DNA of 64,000 bases, from assembly GCF_018687785.1 (NCBI RefSeq), contig NZ_LTBL01000001.1, forward strand, positions 1,975,780-2,039,779, written 5' to 3'. This DNA is from Methanovulcanius yangii (GTDB lineage Archaea; Halobacteriota; Methanomicrobia; Methanomicrobiales; Methanomicrobiaceae). Shown piece by piece: positions 1 to 8,935 of this stretch. A program made the position numbers and the translations under genes. Numbering within the stretch: the stretch's first letter is position 1; each line of letters begins with the position of its first letter. The notes under the pieces were generated by a model, which was given only the letters and a program-made list of their open reading frames with translations, was not told where the DNA came from and did no database searches.

Positions 1-1683
1 GTGGGCGGCATGGGTGTAGGCACCGATATCGTCTTCATCGCGAGTGACGGCTACGAAACCGTCCTGCCCTACACCTCCATCTACCCGACGGCGGAGATCT
101 ACGAGCACCAGGGCGATGCGATCATCGCGTGGTATGCCGACGGTGCGTTCGTGCCCGGCTACAAGGACGGCATGCGCCTCTTCTTCATGCCCGAGGACAC
201 CATCTACGGCCAGTGGGACATGCACGAGAGCCTGCCCGAGGGGTACTGGCACTACTATTTCCAGTCCTACAGCGCAAGCGACCCGGTCTACGGGCAGTAC
301 GCCCCCGGTATCTTCTACCCCTCCTGTGCGGGCACCTCGGCGAAGTACGTAACCGAGATTGCCGTCTATTCGACCGCCGCGGCCGGCTGGGACCTCGAAC
401 TTGACGGCACCCGGATCGGCGGGATGACCACGACCGTCGACAAGGCCTACTTCGAGGCGGCGCTCGCCTGCCAGTTCGGTGCGAACCATGATGCGGAGTA
501 CACGGACGCGGACGAGAACGTCTGGGCCGGCATGCCGCTCTTCTTCCTGCAGGGCTTCGTCGATGATGCGGACCAGCACTCCGACCATGCGTACAACGAG
601 ACCCTTGCCGCGGCCGGCTACGACATCATCGTCGCGGCGTCCGATGGCTACGCCAAGACCTTCGACAGCCGCGACACCATCCGGAGCACCGGCTACCTCG
701 TGGCCAACACGATGAACGGCTACGCCATCCCGGAGGATGATGCGAGCTGGCCGCTCCGGCTCCTCGGTGAGAACGTCTCGAAGAGGGACAACGTGAAGGC
801 GGTCGCCGCCATCGTCCTGAATTACGCGCCGAACGTCACCGCCATCGACGCGCCCACAGCGGCGATGACGGGCGACGACGTGATGCTCACCGCATTCTTC
901 ACCGACCCGTATGACACGGACGCGGCGGTCATCGACTGGGGTGACGGGATGAACGACACCGTCAGTGATGTGGCGGGCACCGTCACCGGGTCGCATGCCT
1001 ACGCGGCGGCCGGCGTCTATACGATCAATGTCACCGTGACCGACAGCATGGGAGCGGAGGACATGATGTCCCATACCATCGAGGTTGCCGAACCCAGCCC
1101 CTATGACCGGACGATGGCGCTTCGCGAGTACGTCATCGCACTGGAGCTCCACCAGGGAACGGAGACCTCCCTCCTTGCAAAGCTCGACGCAGCCCTGAAA
1201 CAGATGGAGAAGAACCCGAAGACCGCGGCGAACATCCTCGGCGCCTTCGTGAACAATGTGGAGGCGCAGGACGGCAAGAAGATCCCGCATGATGCGGCGA
1301 TGTACATGATCGGCGAGGCGAACGAGATCATCGCGATGCTCATGGAGGACGGAACTGCCCCGATGGGCTTCACCGTCATGCAGCAGAACACCGTTGCATC
1401 CGGCACCGCCGTCCAGAGCGGTTCGGGAACGAATGACGACACCGCCGCAACCAACGACGAGAATGCAGAGACGAACAACGACAAGGGCAAGAGCGACAAT
1501 GGAAATGCGGGCAGGAACGACGATACCGCCGGGGCGAACGACTCGAATGCAGACACGAACAACGACAACGCGGGCGAGAACGACGACAACGACAACGACA
1601 ACGACAATGGCAATGCCGGGAACAATGGCAACCATTCAGGACAGACGAAAGAGAAGAGCAACAACGGAAACGGGAAGAAATAA
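1..1683 (+). CDS. Secreted PKD-domain surface protein (5' end outside the window)
   Basis: The frame is open from base 1 and enters in the middle of a domain, with no signal peptide, so the true start lies upstream. Two related segments are visible, around residues 8-110 and 205-275. Each carries a hydrophobic strand followed by ASDGY and resembles the molybdopterin-oxidoreductase-like fold of methanogen surface proteins. A PKD domain follows at about 276-363, with the typical WGDG near residue 313. The last 95 residues are a low-complexity Asn/Asp/Gly tail ending in Lys. No C-terminal membrane anchor is seen. An extracellular structural or adhesive role is inferred. PKD is confident; the name of the repeated domain is tentative. 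Confidence 0.75.
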   Translation: MGGMGVGTDIVFIASDGYETVLPYTSIYPTAEIYEHQGDAIIAWYADGAFVPGYKDGMRLFFMPEDTIYGQWDMHESLPEGYWHYYFQSYSASDPVYGQYAPGIFYPSCAGTSAKYVTEIAVYSTAAAGWDLELDGTRIGGMTTTVDKAYFEAALACQFGANHDAEYTDADENVWAGMPLFFLQGFVDDADQHSDHAYNETLAAAGYDIIVAASDGYAKTFDSRDTIRSTGYLVANTMNGYAIPEDDASWPLRLLGENVSKRDNVKAVAAIVLNYAPNVTAIDAPTAAMTGDDVMLTAFFTDPYDTDAAVIDWGDGMNDTVSDVAGTVTGSHAYAAAGVYTINVTVTDSMGAEDMMSHTIEVAEPSPYDRTMALREYVIALELHQGTETSLLAKLDAALKQMEKNPKTAANILGAFVNNVEAQDGKKIPHDAAMYMIGEANEIIAMLMEDGTAPMGFTVMQQNTVASGTAVQSGSGTNDDTAATNDENAETNNDKGKSDNGNAGRNDDTAGANDSNADTNNDNAGENDDNDNDNDNGNAGNNGNHSGQTKEKSNNGNGKK

Positions 1684-1694
1684 TCCCGGCATCC

Positions 1695-1703
1695 TTTTTT
1701 TTT
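1695..1703 (+). terminator. Poly-T terminator after the PKD gene
   Basis: Nine consecutive T residues begin 11 bases after the stop codon, the usual archaeal intrinsic terminator. No strong hairpin is needed or seen. Confidence 0.6.
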
Positions 1704-1794
1704 AAAATTCGCGGTTCGGGACGGTGCCCGGCCGTTCTTCGTCCCTCCCCTGTTTCCTTCTCCCGGCGAAACCATCATGAAGGAGGTGCGCCTT

Positions 1795-2046
1795 ATGGGT
1801 GCCTGGAGGAATGAAGAAATGTATGAAGCAGGCGAGGTCCACGTGGCCAAAGTGCTGGAACTGATCGGCAGCTCCCCGAAGGGATGGGACGATGCCGCCG
1901 CCAATGCCGTCCGGGAGGCGGCGAAATCCGTCCACGACATCAAGGGCGTCTACCTGAAGGAGTGCACCGCGAAGGTGGACGGCGACACAATTGTCGAGTA
2001 CCGTGCCGTGGTGAAGGTGACCTTCGTCGTGGAACGGGGGAGCTAA
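1795..2046 (+). CDS. Dodecin family flavin-binding protein
   Basis: The 83-residue protein matches dodecin, a small flavin-binding protein that assembles as a dodecamer and buffers free flavin. Visible signs are VAKVLELIGSSPKGW with a following Ala-rich helix, IKGVYLKE, and a C-terminal VEYRAVVKVTFVVE strand. The start was chosen at 1795 because GGAGGTG (1782-1788) lies 6 bases upstream. An in-frame ATG at 1777 has no ribosome binding site, and one at 1819 would give the more typical length of about 75 residues. The gene stands alone between a terminator and the kinase gene. Confidence 0.88.
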   Translation: MGAWRNEEMYEAGEVHVAKVLELIGSSPKGWDDAAANAVREAAKSVHDIKGVYLKECTAKVDGDTIVEYRAVVKVTFVVERGS

Positions 2047-2204
2047 AAGCGGTTCTGCGGCACCCGAAACATTCGTGCCGTCAATCATGCCGCCTGACGG
2101 CAGGGACCCTTCCACCGGAGGGTCCGGCCCGGCGAGGGGTTCGTGGGCCGTCGCAGATCTTTACTATTCTGTAGCCCTCATGTACCTGTGACAGTGGGGG
2201 CACG

Positions 2205-3170
2205 ATGGAACGCTTTGAGGCCATTTTAGAGCAGGTGTGTGCGTCGACCGGGTGCACGCAGGTGACGAAGATCGAGCGGGGCTATTCGTTCGATCACAAG
2301 TACCGGCTCCATGGAGGAGACGGGAGGGACTATCTCCTTCGAATCACGCCGCTCGCAGAGGGGGAGGACCGGGCCGCCAAGGAAGACGAGTATCACCTGA
2401 TCGAAGAGGTCGGCAGGTACTCCGCATTCGTGCCACGGGCGTACCAGTTCGGGGTATCCGGCGACGAGCGCCTCTGCTATATGCTCCTTGATTACATGGA
2501 GGGGGTGGACGGGGAGGAGGCGCTGCCCGCCATGAGCCCTGACGAGCAGTACCGGCTGGGCCTCGATGCGGGCCGCGAGCTTTTAAACGTGCACCGGATG
2601 GCGGCCCCCGCCACCATCGGTCCCTGGCGGGAACGGTTCGCTGCAAAGTATGCCCGGAAGTGCGCCGTCTTCGAGGCGATGCAGCTCCCGTGCGGACCTG
2701 TCGATAAGGACCGCCTCGCCGCCTCGATCGCCGACAATGAGCGGTTCCTGACCTGCCCGAAACAGTCGTTCCTGCACGACGACTACCACCCGGCAAATCT
2801 CATCGTCGCAGACGGCAGGCTTACGGGCATCATCGACTTCAACCGGCATGACTGGGGCGACCCGGTGCATGACTTCGTGAAGCTTGCCTACTTCTCCCGT
2901 GCGGTGAGCATCCCCTTTGCCGCCGGGCAGATCGACGGGTATGCGGGCGTGAAGGTCCCCGAAGTATTCTGGAAAAAATATGCCCTCTACGCAGCCATGA
3001 CTGTCATCCCGGACATCGTCTGGTCACACTGGTACGCGGAGACGGCGGATGCGCCCGAGCAGATCGACTACATGTGGGAGCGGGTGGAGCAGGTCTGGCG
3101 TGACCATGACGGCTTCACGGAGGATATCCCGCGGTGGTACAGGGAATACCGGCCGACTGCATCGCGTTAA
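2205..3170 (+). CDS. Aminoglycoside-phosphotransferase-fold (APH) kinase family protein
   Basis: The 321-residue protein has the APH/choline-kinase fold. An N-terminal lobe ends in a DYLLRITPL strand, the Lys/Arg position of the nucleotide-binding lobe. The catalytic loop LHDDYHPANLIV lies around residues 188-200 and is followed by GIIDFNRHDWGDP, the metal-binding DFG equivalent. Members phosphorylate small hydroxylated molecules, and many archaeal and Firmicutes homologues have no known substrate, so antibiotic resistance should not be assumed. A TATA-like TTTACTATT lies around 2159-2167. The stop overlaps the 3' end of the convergent lipoprotein gene by 4 bases. Confidence 0.82.
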   Translation: MERFEAILEQVCASTGCTQVTKIERGYSFDHKYRLHGGDGRDYLLRITPLAEGEDRAAKEDEYHLIEEVGRYSAFVPRAYQFGVSGDERLCYMLLDYMEGVDGEEALPAMSPDEQYRLGLDAGRELLNVHRMAAPATIGPWRERFAAKYARKCAVFEAMQLPCGPVDKDRLAASIADNERFLTCPKQSFLHDDYHPANLIVADGRLTGIIDFNRHDWGDPVHDFVKLAYFSRAVSIPFAAGQIDGYAGVKVPEVFWKKYALYAAMTVIPDIVWSHWYAETADAPEQIDYMWERVEQVWRDHDGFTEDIPRWYREYRPTASR

Positions 3171-3847
3171 AGTTCCACGTGGTGTTTGTCCTCGACTTCC
3201 CGCATTCGCTCTTCTCGTAGCCTGATATTCTCCCACAGGATTTCCCGGATGAGTTCCTGATCGTCACCTGAAAGCGGTCGCGAGAGATTAATGCCGGCAT
3301 TCTCTGCATTCCTCACCACATTCTGTGCATAGGTATCTTCCACGTCCCAGCAGTCCAGCATGAGGTGCGTATATTCCTCGTCATACGAGGGGACCGGAGT
3401 GCCGTAGGCAGTTGGGGATTTCCCGCCGGAGGGATCGCTCCCATTCACGAGATTTGTCGATGCATTTCTCCCGAGATAGCCAAAATCTCCGATTTGGGTG
3501 ACCGTTTTCCCCAGCAGTTTGTTCGCGCTCACCTGCACCGCATAAAAGATTTCACCGTCCTTTTGGACAAAATAACGGTAATAGAGGGGATGTCCGTCGG
3601 AGTCAGGCAGGATGAGGGGGTCCGGGGAGACCACCGACCCGTTGAACCTCTCGTATGGTTCCTGTCCGGCTCCCCCCAGCACGTAGGTTTCGAGGAGTGC
3701 CACCGCTGCCTGGTTCCATCCGCGTTCTACGGGGACGGTGGTATTGACGGCCACAGGCTCGTCTTCCGGCGCGACACAGCCGCAGGTGACGGCGCAGGTG
3801 ACGATGAGGAGGGCGGATGCAAGCGAAGAGATGGTGCGGGAGTGCAT
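3167..3847 (-). CDS. Predicted lipoprotein of unknown function
   Basis: From the ATG at 3847 the protein is 226 residues. It opens with a short hydrophobic signal and a cysteine in the context VTCAVTCGC, as in methanogen lipoproteins, followed by an acidic then Thr-rich linker. The middle holds a strand-rich region (RYFVQKDGEIFYAVQV) and the C-terminal 60 residues are charged and helical (WENIRLREERMREVEDK). The frame is open a further 99 codons upstream, but those residues lack a signal and cross a likely promoter region, so the short form is preferred. I do not recognise a family. Confidence 0.62.
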   Translation of the reverse strand: MHSRTISSLASALLIVTCAVTCGCVAPEDEPVAVNTTVPVERGWNQAAVALLETYVLGGAGQEPYERFNGSVVSPDPLILPDSDGHPLYYRYFVQKDGEIFYAVQVSANKLLGKTVTQIGDFGYLGRNASTNLVNGSDPSGGKSPTAYGTPVPSYDEEYTHLMLDCWDVEDTYAQNVVRNAENAGINLSRPLSGDDQELIREILWENIRLREERMREVEDKHHVEL

Positions 3848-4149
3848 GGGTATGGCTTCTTGTGAGGGATCTGTTTGTGCGGTGATAACGGTTTCCCCGG
3901 GTAGAATCGGCCCCCCCAATTTCAGAATGTGTGGGGGGCGTCTACTGGAAGGAGTGTGAGAAGAGAGTTGATTTAAAAAAATATTCTCTGAAATTACGGT
4001 ACGACGGGACATCTCATCTGCGACCACTACCGGCCGTGTGGGAACGCGGCGGATACTATTGAGGAGGGAGATGAACGGTATGTGAACCGTGGACTTCGGT
4101 ATATACGTCCGATCCTTTCGTATGCCGCACCCCTCGTCCGGCATTCCGC

Positions 4150-4159
4150 AAATACTTAA
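4150..4159 (+). promoter_or_regulatory. TATA-box candidate for the P-type ATPase gene
   Basis: AAATACTTAA lies about 40 bases before the ATG at 4193. A start site 25 bases downstream would fall after the alternative ATG at 4172, which supports the 4193 start. Confidence 0.4.
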
Positions 4160-4192
4160 GTACAGTTACCGATGAGAGGAGTAATCACGGCA

Positions 4193-6715
4193 ATGGACGG
4201 TGAACTCCCCCCGCATGCACAGGACATCGAGTCGGTACAGGCATCCCTCGCCACGTCGTATGAGGGGCTTTCCGACGGGGAGGCACGCCGGAGGCTGGAC
4301 CTCTATGGCAAAAACGTCCTCGAAGAGGAGGAGATCAGCCGGTTTCGCATCTTTCTTCAGCAGTTCCGCAACTTTCTCATCTACATCCTCTTCGCCGCTG
4401 CCGTCATCTCGCTCTTCGCCGGGGACGTCAAGGATTTCGCCGTCATCATCGCGTTGATTCTGGTCAACGGCATCATCGGCTACTGGCAGGAACTGAAGGC
4501 GGAGACCTCGATCCGCGCCTTAAAAAAGCTCACCGAGAGCACCGCATCGGTGGTCCGGGACGGGCGGACGGTCGAAATTCCGTCCTCTGAGATCGCGGTC
4601 GGCGACGTCGTGCTTCTCGCCGAAGGGGATCTCGTCACCGCGGATATCCGGCTCTTCGAGAGCGTCGGCCTCGCTGCCGATGAGTCTGCGATGACCGGGG
4701 AGTCCATCCCGGTCTCCAAGGACCACGGGGCCGTCCTCGACCCCGATGCCCGGGCCTACGAGCTCGTCAACAGCCTCCTCTCCGGGACGACCGTCGTCCG
4801 GGGCTCCGGGAAAGGATTTGTCGTGCGCACGGGGCACGACACCTATCTCGCCAAGATCGCGCAGAGGGCACAGGAAACCTCCTCGGAAAGCCCGTTCACC
4901 CGGGCAATCGGCCACTTTTCGGTGCGCTACGCCGTCCTGATCATCGTCCTCCTCGTGCTCGTGGGCATGGTCGCCTTCCTGCAGGGGAGGGATCTCATCG
5001 GGATCGCGTACCTCATGGTGGCCGAGCTGGTCTCCGCGGTACCGGAAGGGCTGCCGCTGGTGGTCACGATGGTGATGGTGGTCGGTGCGCTGGCATTGAG
5101 CAGGAAACAGACCCTGACCCGGCACCTCCCCTCGGTGGAGACGCTCGGCAGCGCCACGGTGATTGCATCGGACAAGACCGGGACGATCACCGAAGGGCGG
5201 CTTGCCGTGCAGGATTCCTATGCCGTCGACCAACGGGCCCTCACCCTCGCCGCCGCCCTCTGCAACGATGCCGGCGAGGGGTCGGGCGACCCGATCGACG
5301 TCGCGCTCTCGCGGTGGGTGGACGGGTATGCCGGGGTCCGCAAGCGGCATCCCCGCACGTGGACGTTCCCCTTCGACACCGCGATGAAGCTGATGGCGAC
5401 CGCGAACGAGGTGGACGGGGCGACCCGGTTCTTCATCAAGGGGGCGTTTGAGGAGCTGGCACGGCACGCCGGGAACCGGGACGACCTTGAGGACCTCAAG
5501 GTCCGCCTTGACGCCATGGCCGGCGGCGGGCTGCGGGTGCTGGCGTTCGGCGCGGGGGACTGGCGGGGCGAAGATCCCGATGCGTGGCGGTACGACATCG
5601 TCGGGCTCGTCGGCTTCATGGACCCCCCCAAGGACGGCGTCCGGGAATCGGTGCTCACCGCCCGCAGGGCGGGCATCCACGTGATGATGATCACTGGCGA
5701 TTACCCCCTGACGGCACGGTCGGTCGCCGGGGAGGTGGCTATCTGGAGGAAGGGGGATTCGGTCCTGACCGGGAGCGATATCGCGTCCATGGACGACGAG
5801 GAGCTTGCGGCAGCATTGGAGAGGGCGACGGTTCTTGCCCGCGTGCTCCCCGAGCATAAGTACCGGGTGGTGCGGGTCCTGCAGGACCGCGGCGAGATCG
5901 TCGCGGTGAGCGGGGATGGCGTAAACGACGTCCCTGCCCTGAAGGCGGCGGACTTGGGGATTGCGATGGGGTCGGGGACCGAAGCGGCAAAGAGCGCCGC
6001 GAGGATGGTGATCCTCGACAACAACCTGCGGGTGATCGTCCACGCCATCAGGAACGGCCGGGTGATCGTCGACAACGTGCGCAAGGTGATCTACTACCTC
6101 CTCTCCACCGCCATCTCCGAGATCGTGCTCATCAGCACCGCGATCTTTGCCGGGCTCCCCCTCCCGCTCCTCCCCATCCAGATCCTCTGGATCAACCTGG
6201 TCACGGACGGCGTCCAGGACAAGACGTTTCCCTTCATTAAGGAGGAGGGAGACGTCATGAACCGTCCGCCCAAACCGCCCGCCCTGCAGTTCTTCGAACG
6301 CCGCCAGATCACGCGGATTTTGATCTTCGGGCTCGTGATGGGCGTGGCAAGTTTTCTGGTATTCGAACACCTCGTCGACCGGCTCCCCTACGAGAGTGCC
6401 AATGCGATCATCTTCACTGCGTTCGTGGTGTTCCAGTGGTGCAACGGCATCCAGGCGCAGAAAGAGCACGAACCGTTCTTCATGAACATCCGGCGCAGCC
6501 TGACGATCAACCCGCTCATCTACCTCAGCGTTCTCATCGGGCTCGCATTGCAGCTGGCCGCGATCTATGCGGTGCCCTCCTGGTTCAATGCCGTACCCCT
6601 CGCAGCGGAGCACTGGGCCTACGTCGCCCTCCTCTGCGTTGTGGCATTCGCCGTGGTGGAGACGATCAAGTGGGCGGAGTATCTGACCGAACGGGCGGCA
6701 GAGCCCGCGGATTAA
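4193..6715 (+). CDS. P-type (P2, Ca2+-ATPase-like) cation-transporting ATPase
   Basis: The 840-residue integral membrane pump has the full P2 layout: an N-terminal cation-ATPase domain, a first membrane pair, the actuator loop with TGES, the PEGLP motif in M4, the phosphorylation motif DKTGT near residue 327, and MITGDYPLTA and GDGVNDVPAL in the P domain. M5/M6 residues aligned with SERCA ligands are present: the Glu in AISEIV and Asn, Thr and Asp in INLVTDG. Ca2+ is therefore the likeliest ion, although Mn2+ or Na+ cannot be excluded. The start at 4193 follows a GAGGAGT sequence, and an ATG at 4172 is the alternative. It is apparently monocistronic. Confidence 0.9.
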   Translation: MDGELPPHAQDIESVQASLATSYEGLSDGEARRRLDLYGKNVLEEEEISRFRIFLQQFRNFLIYILFAAAVISLFAGDVKDFAVIIALILVNGIIGYWQELKAETSIRALKKLTESTASVVRDGRTVEIPSSEIAVGDVVLLAEGDLVTADIRLFESVGLAADESAMTGESIPVSKDHGAVLDPDARAYELVNSLLSGTTVVRGSGKGFVVRTGHDTYLAKIAQRAQETSSESPFTRAIGHFSVRYAVLIIVLLVLVGMVAFLQGRDLIGIAYLMVAELVSAVPEGLPLVVTMVMVVGALALSRKQTLTRHLPSVETLGSATVIASDKTGTITEGRLAVQDSYAVDQRALTLAAALCNDAGEGSGDPIDVALSRWVDGYAGVRKRHPRTWTFPFDTAMKLMATANEVDGATRFFIKGAFEELARHAGNRDDLEDLKVRLDAMAGGGLRVLAFGAGDWRGEDPDAWRYDIVGLVGFMDPPKDGVRESVLTARRAGIHVMMITGDYPLTARSVAGEVAIWRKGDSVLTGSDIASMDDEELAAALERATVLARVLPEHKYRVVRVLQDRGEIVAVSGDGVNDVPALKAADLGIAMGSGTEAAKSAARMVILDNNLRVIVHAIRNGRVIVDNVRKVIYYLLSTAISEIVLISTAIFAGLPLPLLPIQILWINLVTDGVQDKTFPFIKEEGDVMNRPPKPPALQFFERRQITRILIFGLVMGVASFLVFEHLVDRLPYESANAIIFTAFVVFQWCNGIQAQKEHEPFFMNIRRSLTINPLIYLSVLIGLALQLAAIYAVPSWFNAVPLAAEHWAYVALLCVVAFAVVETIKWAEYLTERAAEPAD

Positions 6716-6955
6716 CCCGCGTTCTCTGGTCTTCAGGGGAACAGTGCCGGATGGGGCGCAAAGCGCAGGCGGGACGGCTCAGCGGATGAGGAAACGGAAA
6801 AAAAAGGCCCGCTGCGTTCCTCCGTCGCCCCGTCGGGGACCAACGCGTCCACGGACCCGCCGGTCATGGATGGGATGCGGCGTTCGCTCTTCATAAAAAT
6901 TGCGAAAAATGTGTGGGGTTACATCGTTCGGAGATATCGTCTCTGAAGCAAAAAG

Positions 6956-7028
6956 CGCCCCCAACAGGACTCGAACCTGTGACATTCTGGTTAACAGCCA
7001 GACACTCTACCAACTGAGTTATGGAGGC
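6956..7028 (-). tRNA. tRNA-Asn (GTT)
   Basis: Read on the minus strand this is a complete 73-base tRNA without intron. The 7-bp acceptor stem (GCCTCCA paired with TGGGGGC) has discriminator G, the T loop is GTTCGAG, and the anticodon loop CTGTTAA gives anticodon GTT. CCA is not encoded. A TATA-like TTTAATTAT (around 7063-7072) lies about 40 bases upstream. No duplicated 3' end that would mark an integration site was seen nearby. Confidence 0.95.
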
Positions 7029-7102
7029 ATGCACCTGTGTGCCTTACAATGTCGGCGTGAGTGATAATTAAAGATTATGGATTGGGCCGATGGCGGCCGG
7101 GA

Positions 7103-7396
7103 TTATGTGCCCTTTCCGTCCCGCATCTCCTCGAGAAGCGCAATCAGGGTATCGATCTCCTCGTTGAAGTGCGCAAGCATCTCATCGGCCGCCTCGGTCA
7201 CCACCGCCCCCGAGGGGGATGCCCGGATGTAGCCCTGCGACTCGAGGACCTTGAGCGAATAGCGGATGCGGTGGGAGGGCTCGCCGGTCATCTCGGCGAG
7301 CTTCATGATGCCGATGGGCTGGTTTTCGGCGACCACCCGCACCACCTCGAGATGGCGGGCGACGAGTTCGACCTCTGACCTGAGTTTTTCGAGCAT
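7103..7396 (-). CDS. Winged-helix transcriptional regulator, small
   Basis: The 97-residue protein is almost entirely one winged-helix DNA-binding domain. A long first helix (EKLRSEVELVARHLEVVRVV) leads into a helix-turn-helix around residues 28-55 (GIMKLAEMTGEPSHRIRYSLKVL) and a wing (GYIRASPSGAVVT). The last 25 residues form a Glu/Leu-rich helix suited to dimerisation. Similar small regulators are common in methanogens and of unknown target. It is the second gene of a pair: the membrane-protein gene ends 9 bases before it, so the two are probably co-transcribed. Confidence 0.78.
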   Translation of the reverse strand: MLEKLRSEVELVARHLEVVRVVAENQPIGIMKLAEMTGEPSHRIRYSLKVLESQGYIRASPSGAVVTEAADEMLAHFNEEIDTLIALLEEMRDGKGT

Positions 7397-7405
7397 CGGG
7401 TATCC

Positions 7406-7732
7406 TCACTCCTCCGGTTCTGTGGCATCCGCATCCGCATTCGCATCCGCTGCCTTGGAAACGTCTCCTGCGGCCGCCGCTCCCGCGTTCTCCGCCGGTT
7501 TGTCGTCGGGAACGGAGGCGAGCCACGCCTTGTCGCGGCGGTAGGCGAAGACAAAATAGACCGCAAGGCCGATGGCGGCGAGGCCGAAGATGACGGCGAC
7601 GGGGATGCGGTAGACGGGGATGATGCCCGCAATCGCGAGAATGGCGATGGCCGCGAAGAGGAAGACCCCGTTGAGGACCATCGTGAGTTTTGCGAACTTG
7701 AATTTCAGCGTCTGCCGGGATGCGTCGTCCAT
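7406..7732 (-). CDS. Two-helix membrane protein with acidic Ala-rich tail
   Basis: The 108-residue protein has a short basic N-terminus (residues 1-17), two hydrophobic segments at about 18-38 and 41-63, a positively charged YRRDKAW stretch and a roughly 40-residue Ala/Asp/Glu tail with Ala-Asp-Ala-Asp repeats. A hairpin topology with both ends on the same side is inferred from the charge pattern. No family is recognised. It leads a two-gene unit with the winged-helix regulator, divergent from the peptidase gene at 7792, so the 60-base gap must hold both promoters. Confidence 0.7.
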   Translation of the reverse strand: MDDASRQTLKFKFAKLTMVLNGVFLFAAIAILAIAGIIPVYRIPVAVIFGLAAIGLAVYFVFAYRRDKAWLASVPDDKPAENAGAAAAGDVSKAADANADADATEPEE

Positions 7733-7791
7733 TATCCATACATGCGTGGGCAGGATAAAAGTACTTGTGGTTTCATGGGCAATGTTTAGGC

Positions 7792-8925
7792 ATGCCTTCC
7801 CTTGACGAGGCGATGGAGGCGGCAGGAGCGGCCGCCTTCGTCATGTACGCCAACTCCGCTGATCCGAATTTCAGGTACCTGACGGGGTTTGTCACCGGCG
7901 ACCCCATGTTCTATATCAAAAAGCGGGGGGAGGCAGGGACGCTCGTCGTCCCACAGATGGAGGCGGGCCGGGCGAAGGGTGAGGCGAACTGCCAGATTAT
8001 CACCCGCGGCGAGGCCCGCTACTTCGAGTTCCTCGAGGAGGAGCAGGACGCACGGCGGGCCGCGGCCCGGATGGTGTACGAGCTTGCGGGCGGGGGCATC
8101 CTCGTCCCGGGGACGTTTCCGCTCGCCATCGCCCGTGCGTACGAAGCCTTTGCGGCGGTGACGCCGGAGTCCGGCATCCTCGATACGATGCGGGCGGTCA
8201 AGACCCCGCGGGAGCTGGACGCCATCCGGGCGGCGCAGGCGGTCACAAACGAGGTGATGGGATTTGCGGCGGGCATCATCAGGGATGCCGCCATCGCCCC
8301 CGGCGGTGAACTCATGTGGGACGGCGATCCCCTCACCTCCGAGGCCCTGCGCCGGGAGATGCACTGCCGGCTCCTTCGGCAGGGGTATGCGGCGCATGAT
8401 ACGATTATCTCCTGCGGGCCCGAGACGGCCCAGCCGCACAATACCGGGTCGGGGACGCTCCGTGAACACGAGCCCATCGTCATCGACGTCTTCCCGCGAA
8501 ACGAGGCGACGGGGTACTATGCGGACATGAGCCGGACCTTCGTGCGGGGCGAACCGACCGAGGAGGTCGTCAGTCTCTACGAGGCGGTCCGCGACGGCCA
8601 GACCCTCGCCGAGGGGATGATTCGCCCCGGCATCACCGGCGCCGCGGTGCACGGGGCGGTCGTCGACCTCTTCACGGAGCGGGGCTTTGCGACCGGGACC
8701 GAGGGGTTCATCCACAGCCTCGGCCACGGCGTCGGCCTTGCGATACACGAAGACCCCTACCTCTCCCCCCGCGGGGATACGGAGCTCCTCCCCGGCCACG
8801 TGGTCACGGTCGAACCGGGCCTCTACTACACGGGTATCGGCGGGGTGCGGCTCGAGGATATGGGTGTTGTGACAAAAGACGGCTTTGAGGTCTTCACCGA
8901 CTACGAACGAATACTGATACTGTGA
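7792..8925 (+). CDS. M24 family peptidase (Xaa-Pro aminopeptidase/dipeptidase-like)
   Basis: The 377-residue protein has a creatinase-like N-terminal domain (about 1-135) and a pita-bread M24 catalytic domain. Metal-ligand motifs are visible: VIDVFPR, YYADMSRTF, HSLGHGVGLAIHE, VTVEPGLYY and VRLEDM. It would cleave peptides N-terminal to proline. The start at 7792 was preferred over 7765 because homologues begin near this Met and ATAAAAGTA (around 7755-7763) would place transcription just before it, implying a leaderless message. The methionine aminopeptidase gene follows after 10 bases in the same direction, so a two-gene peptidase operon is likely. Confidence 0.88.
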   Translation: MPSLDEAMEAAGAAAFVMYANSADPNFRYLTGFVTGDPMFYIKKRGEAGTLVVPQMEAGRAKGEANCQIITRGEARYFEFLEEEQDARRAAARMVYELAGGGILVPGTFPLAIARAYEAFAAVTPESGILDTMRAVKTPRELDAIRAAQAVTNEVMGFAAGIIRDAAIAPGGELMWDGDPLTSEALRREMHCRLLRQGYAAHDTIISCGPETAQPHNTGSGTLREHEPIVIDVFPRNEATGYYADMSRTFVRGEPTEEVVSLYEAVRDGQTLAEGMIRPGITGAAVHGAVVDLFTERGFATGTEGFIHSLGHGVGLAIHEDPYLSPRGDTELLPGHVVTVEPGLYYTGIGGVRLEDMGVVTKDGFEVFTDYERILIL

Positions 8926-8935
8926 ATGTGATACC

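Noticed and set aside
2205-3170. Antibiotic resistance kinase
   Set aside because: Only the general APH fold is supported. Archaeal homologues have unknown substrates and nothing in the context points to resistance.
4520-6613. Long open frame opposite the P-type ATPase gene
   Set aside because: It is a GC-codon shadow of the confidently identified pump. Its product is a Pro/Arg/His-rich sequence without any family motif.
6956-7028. tRNA-Asn as the integration site of the defence or provirus regions
   Set aside because: The islands begin more than 7 kb away behind core genes, no partial tRNA copy was found at any boundary and no integrase gene is present.
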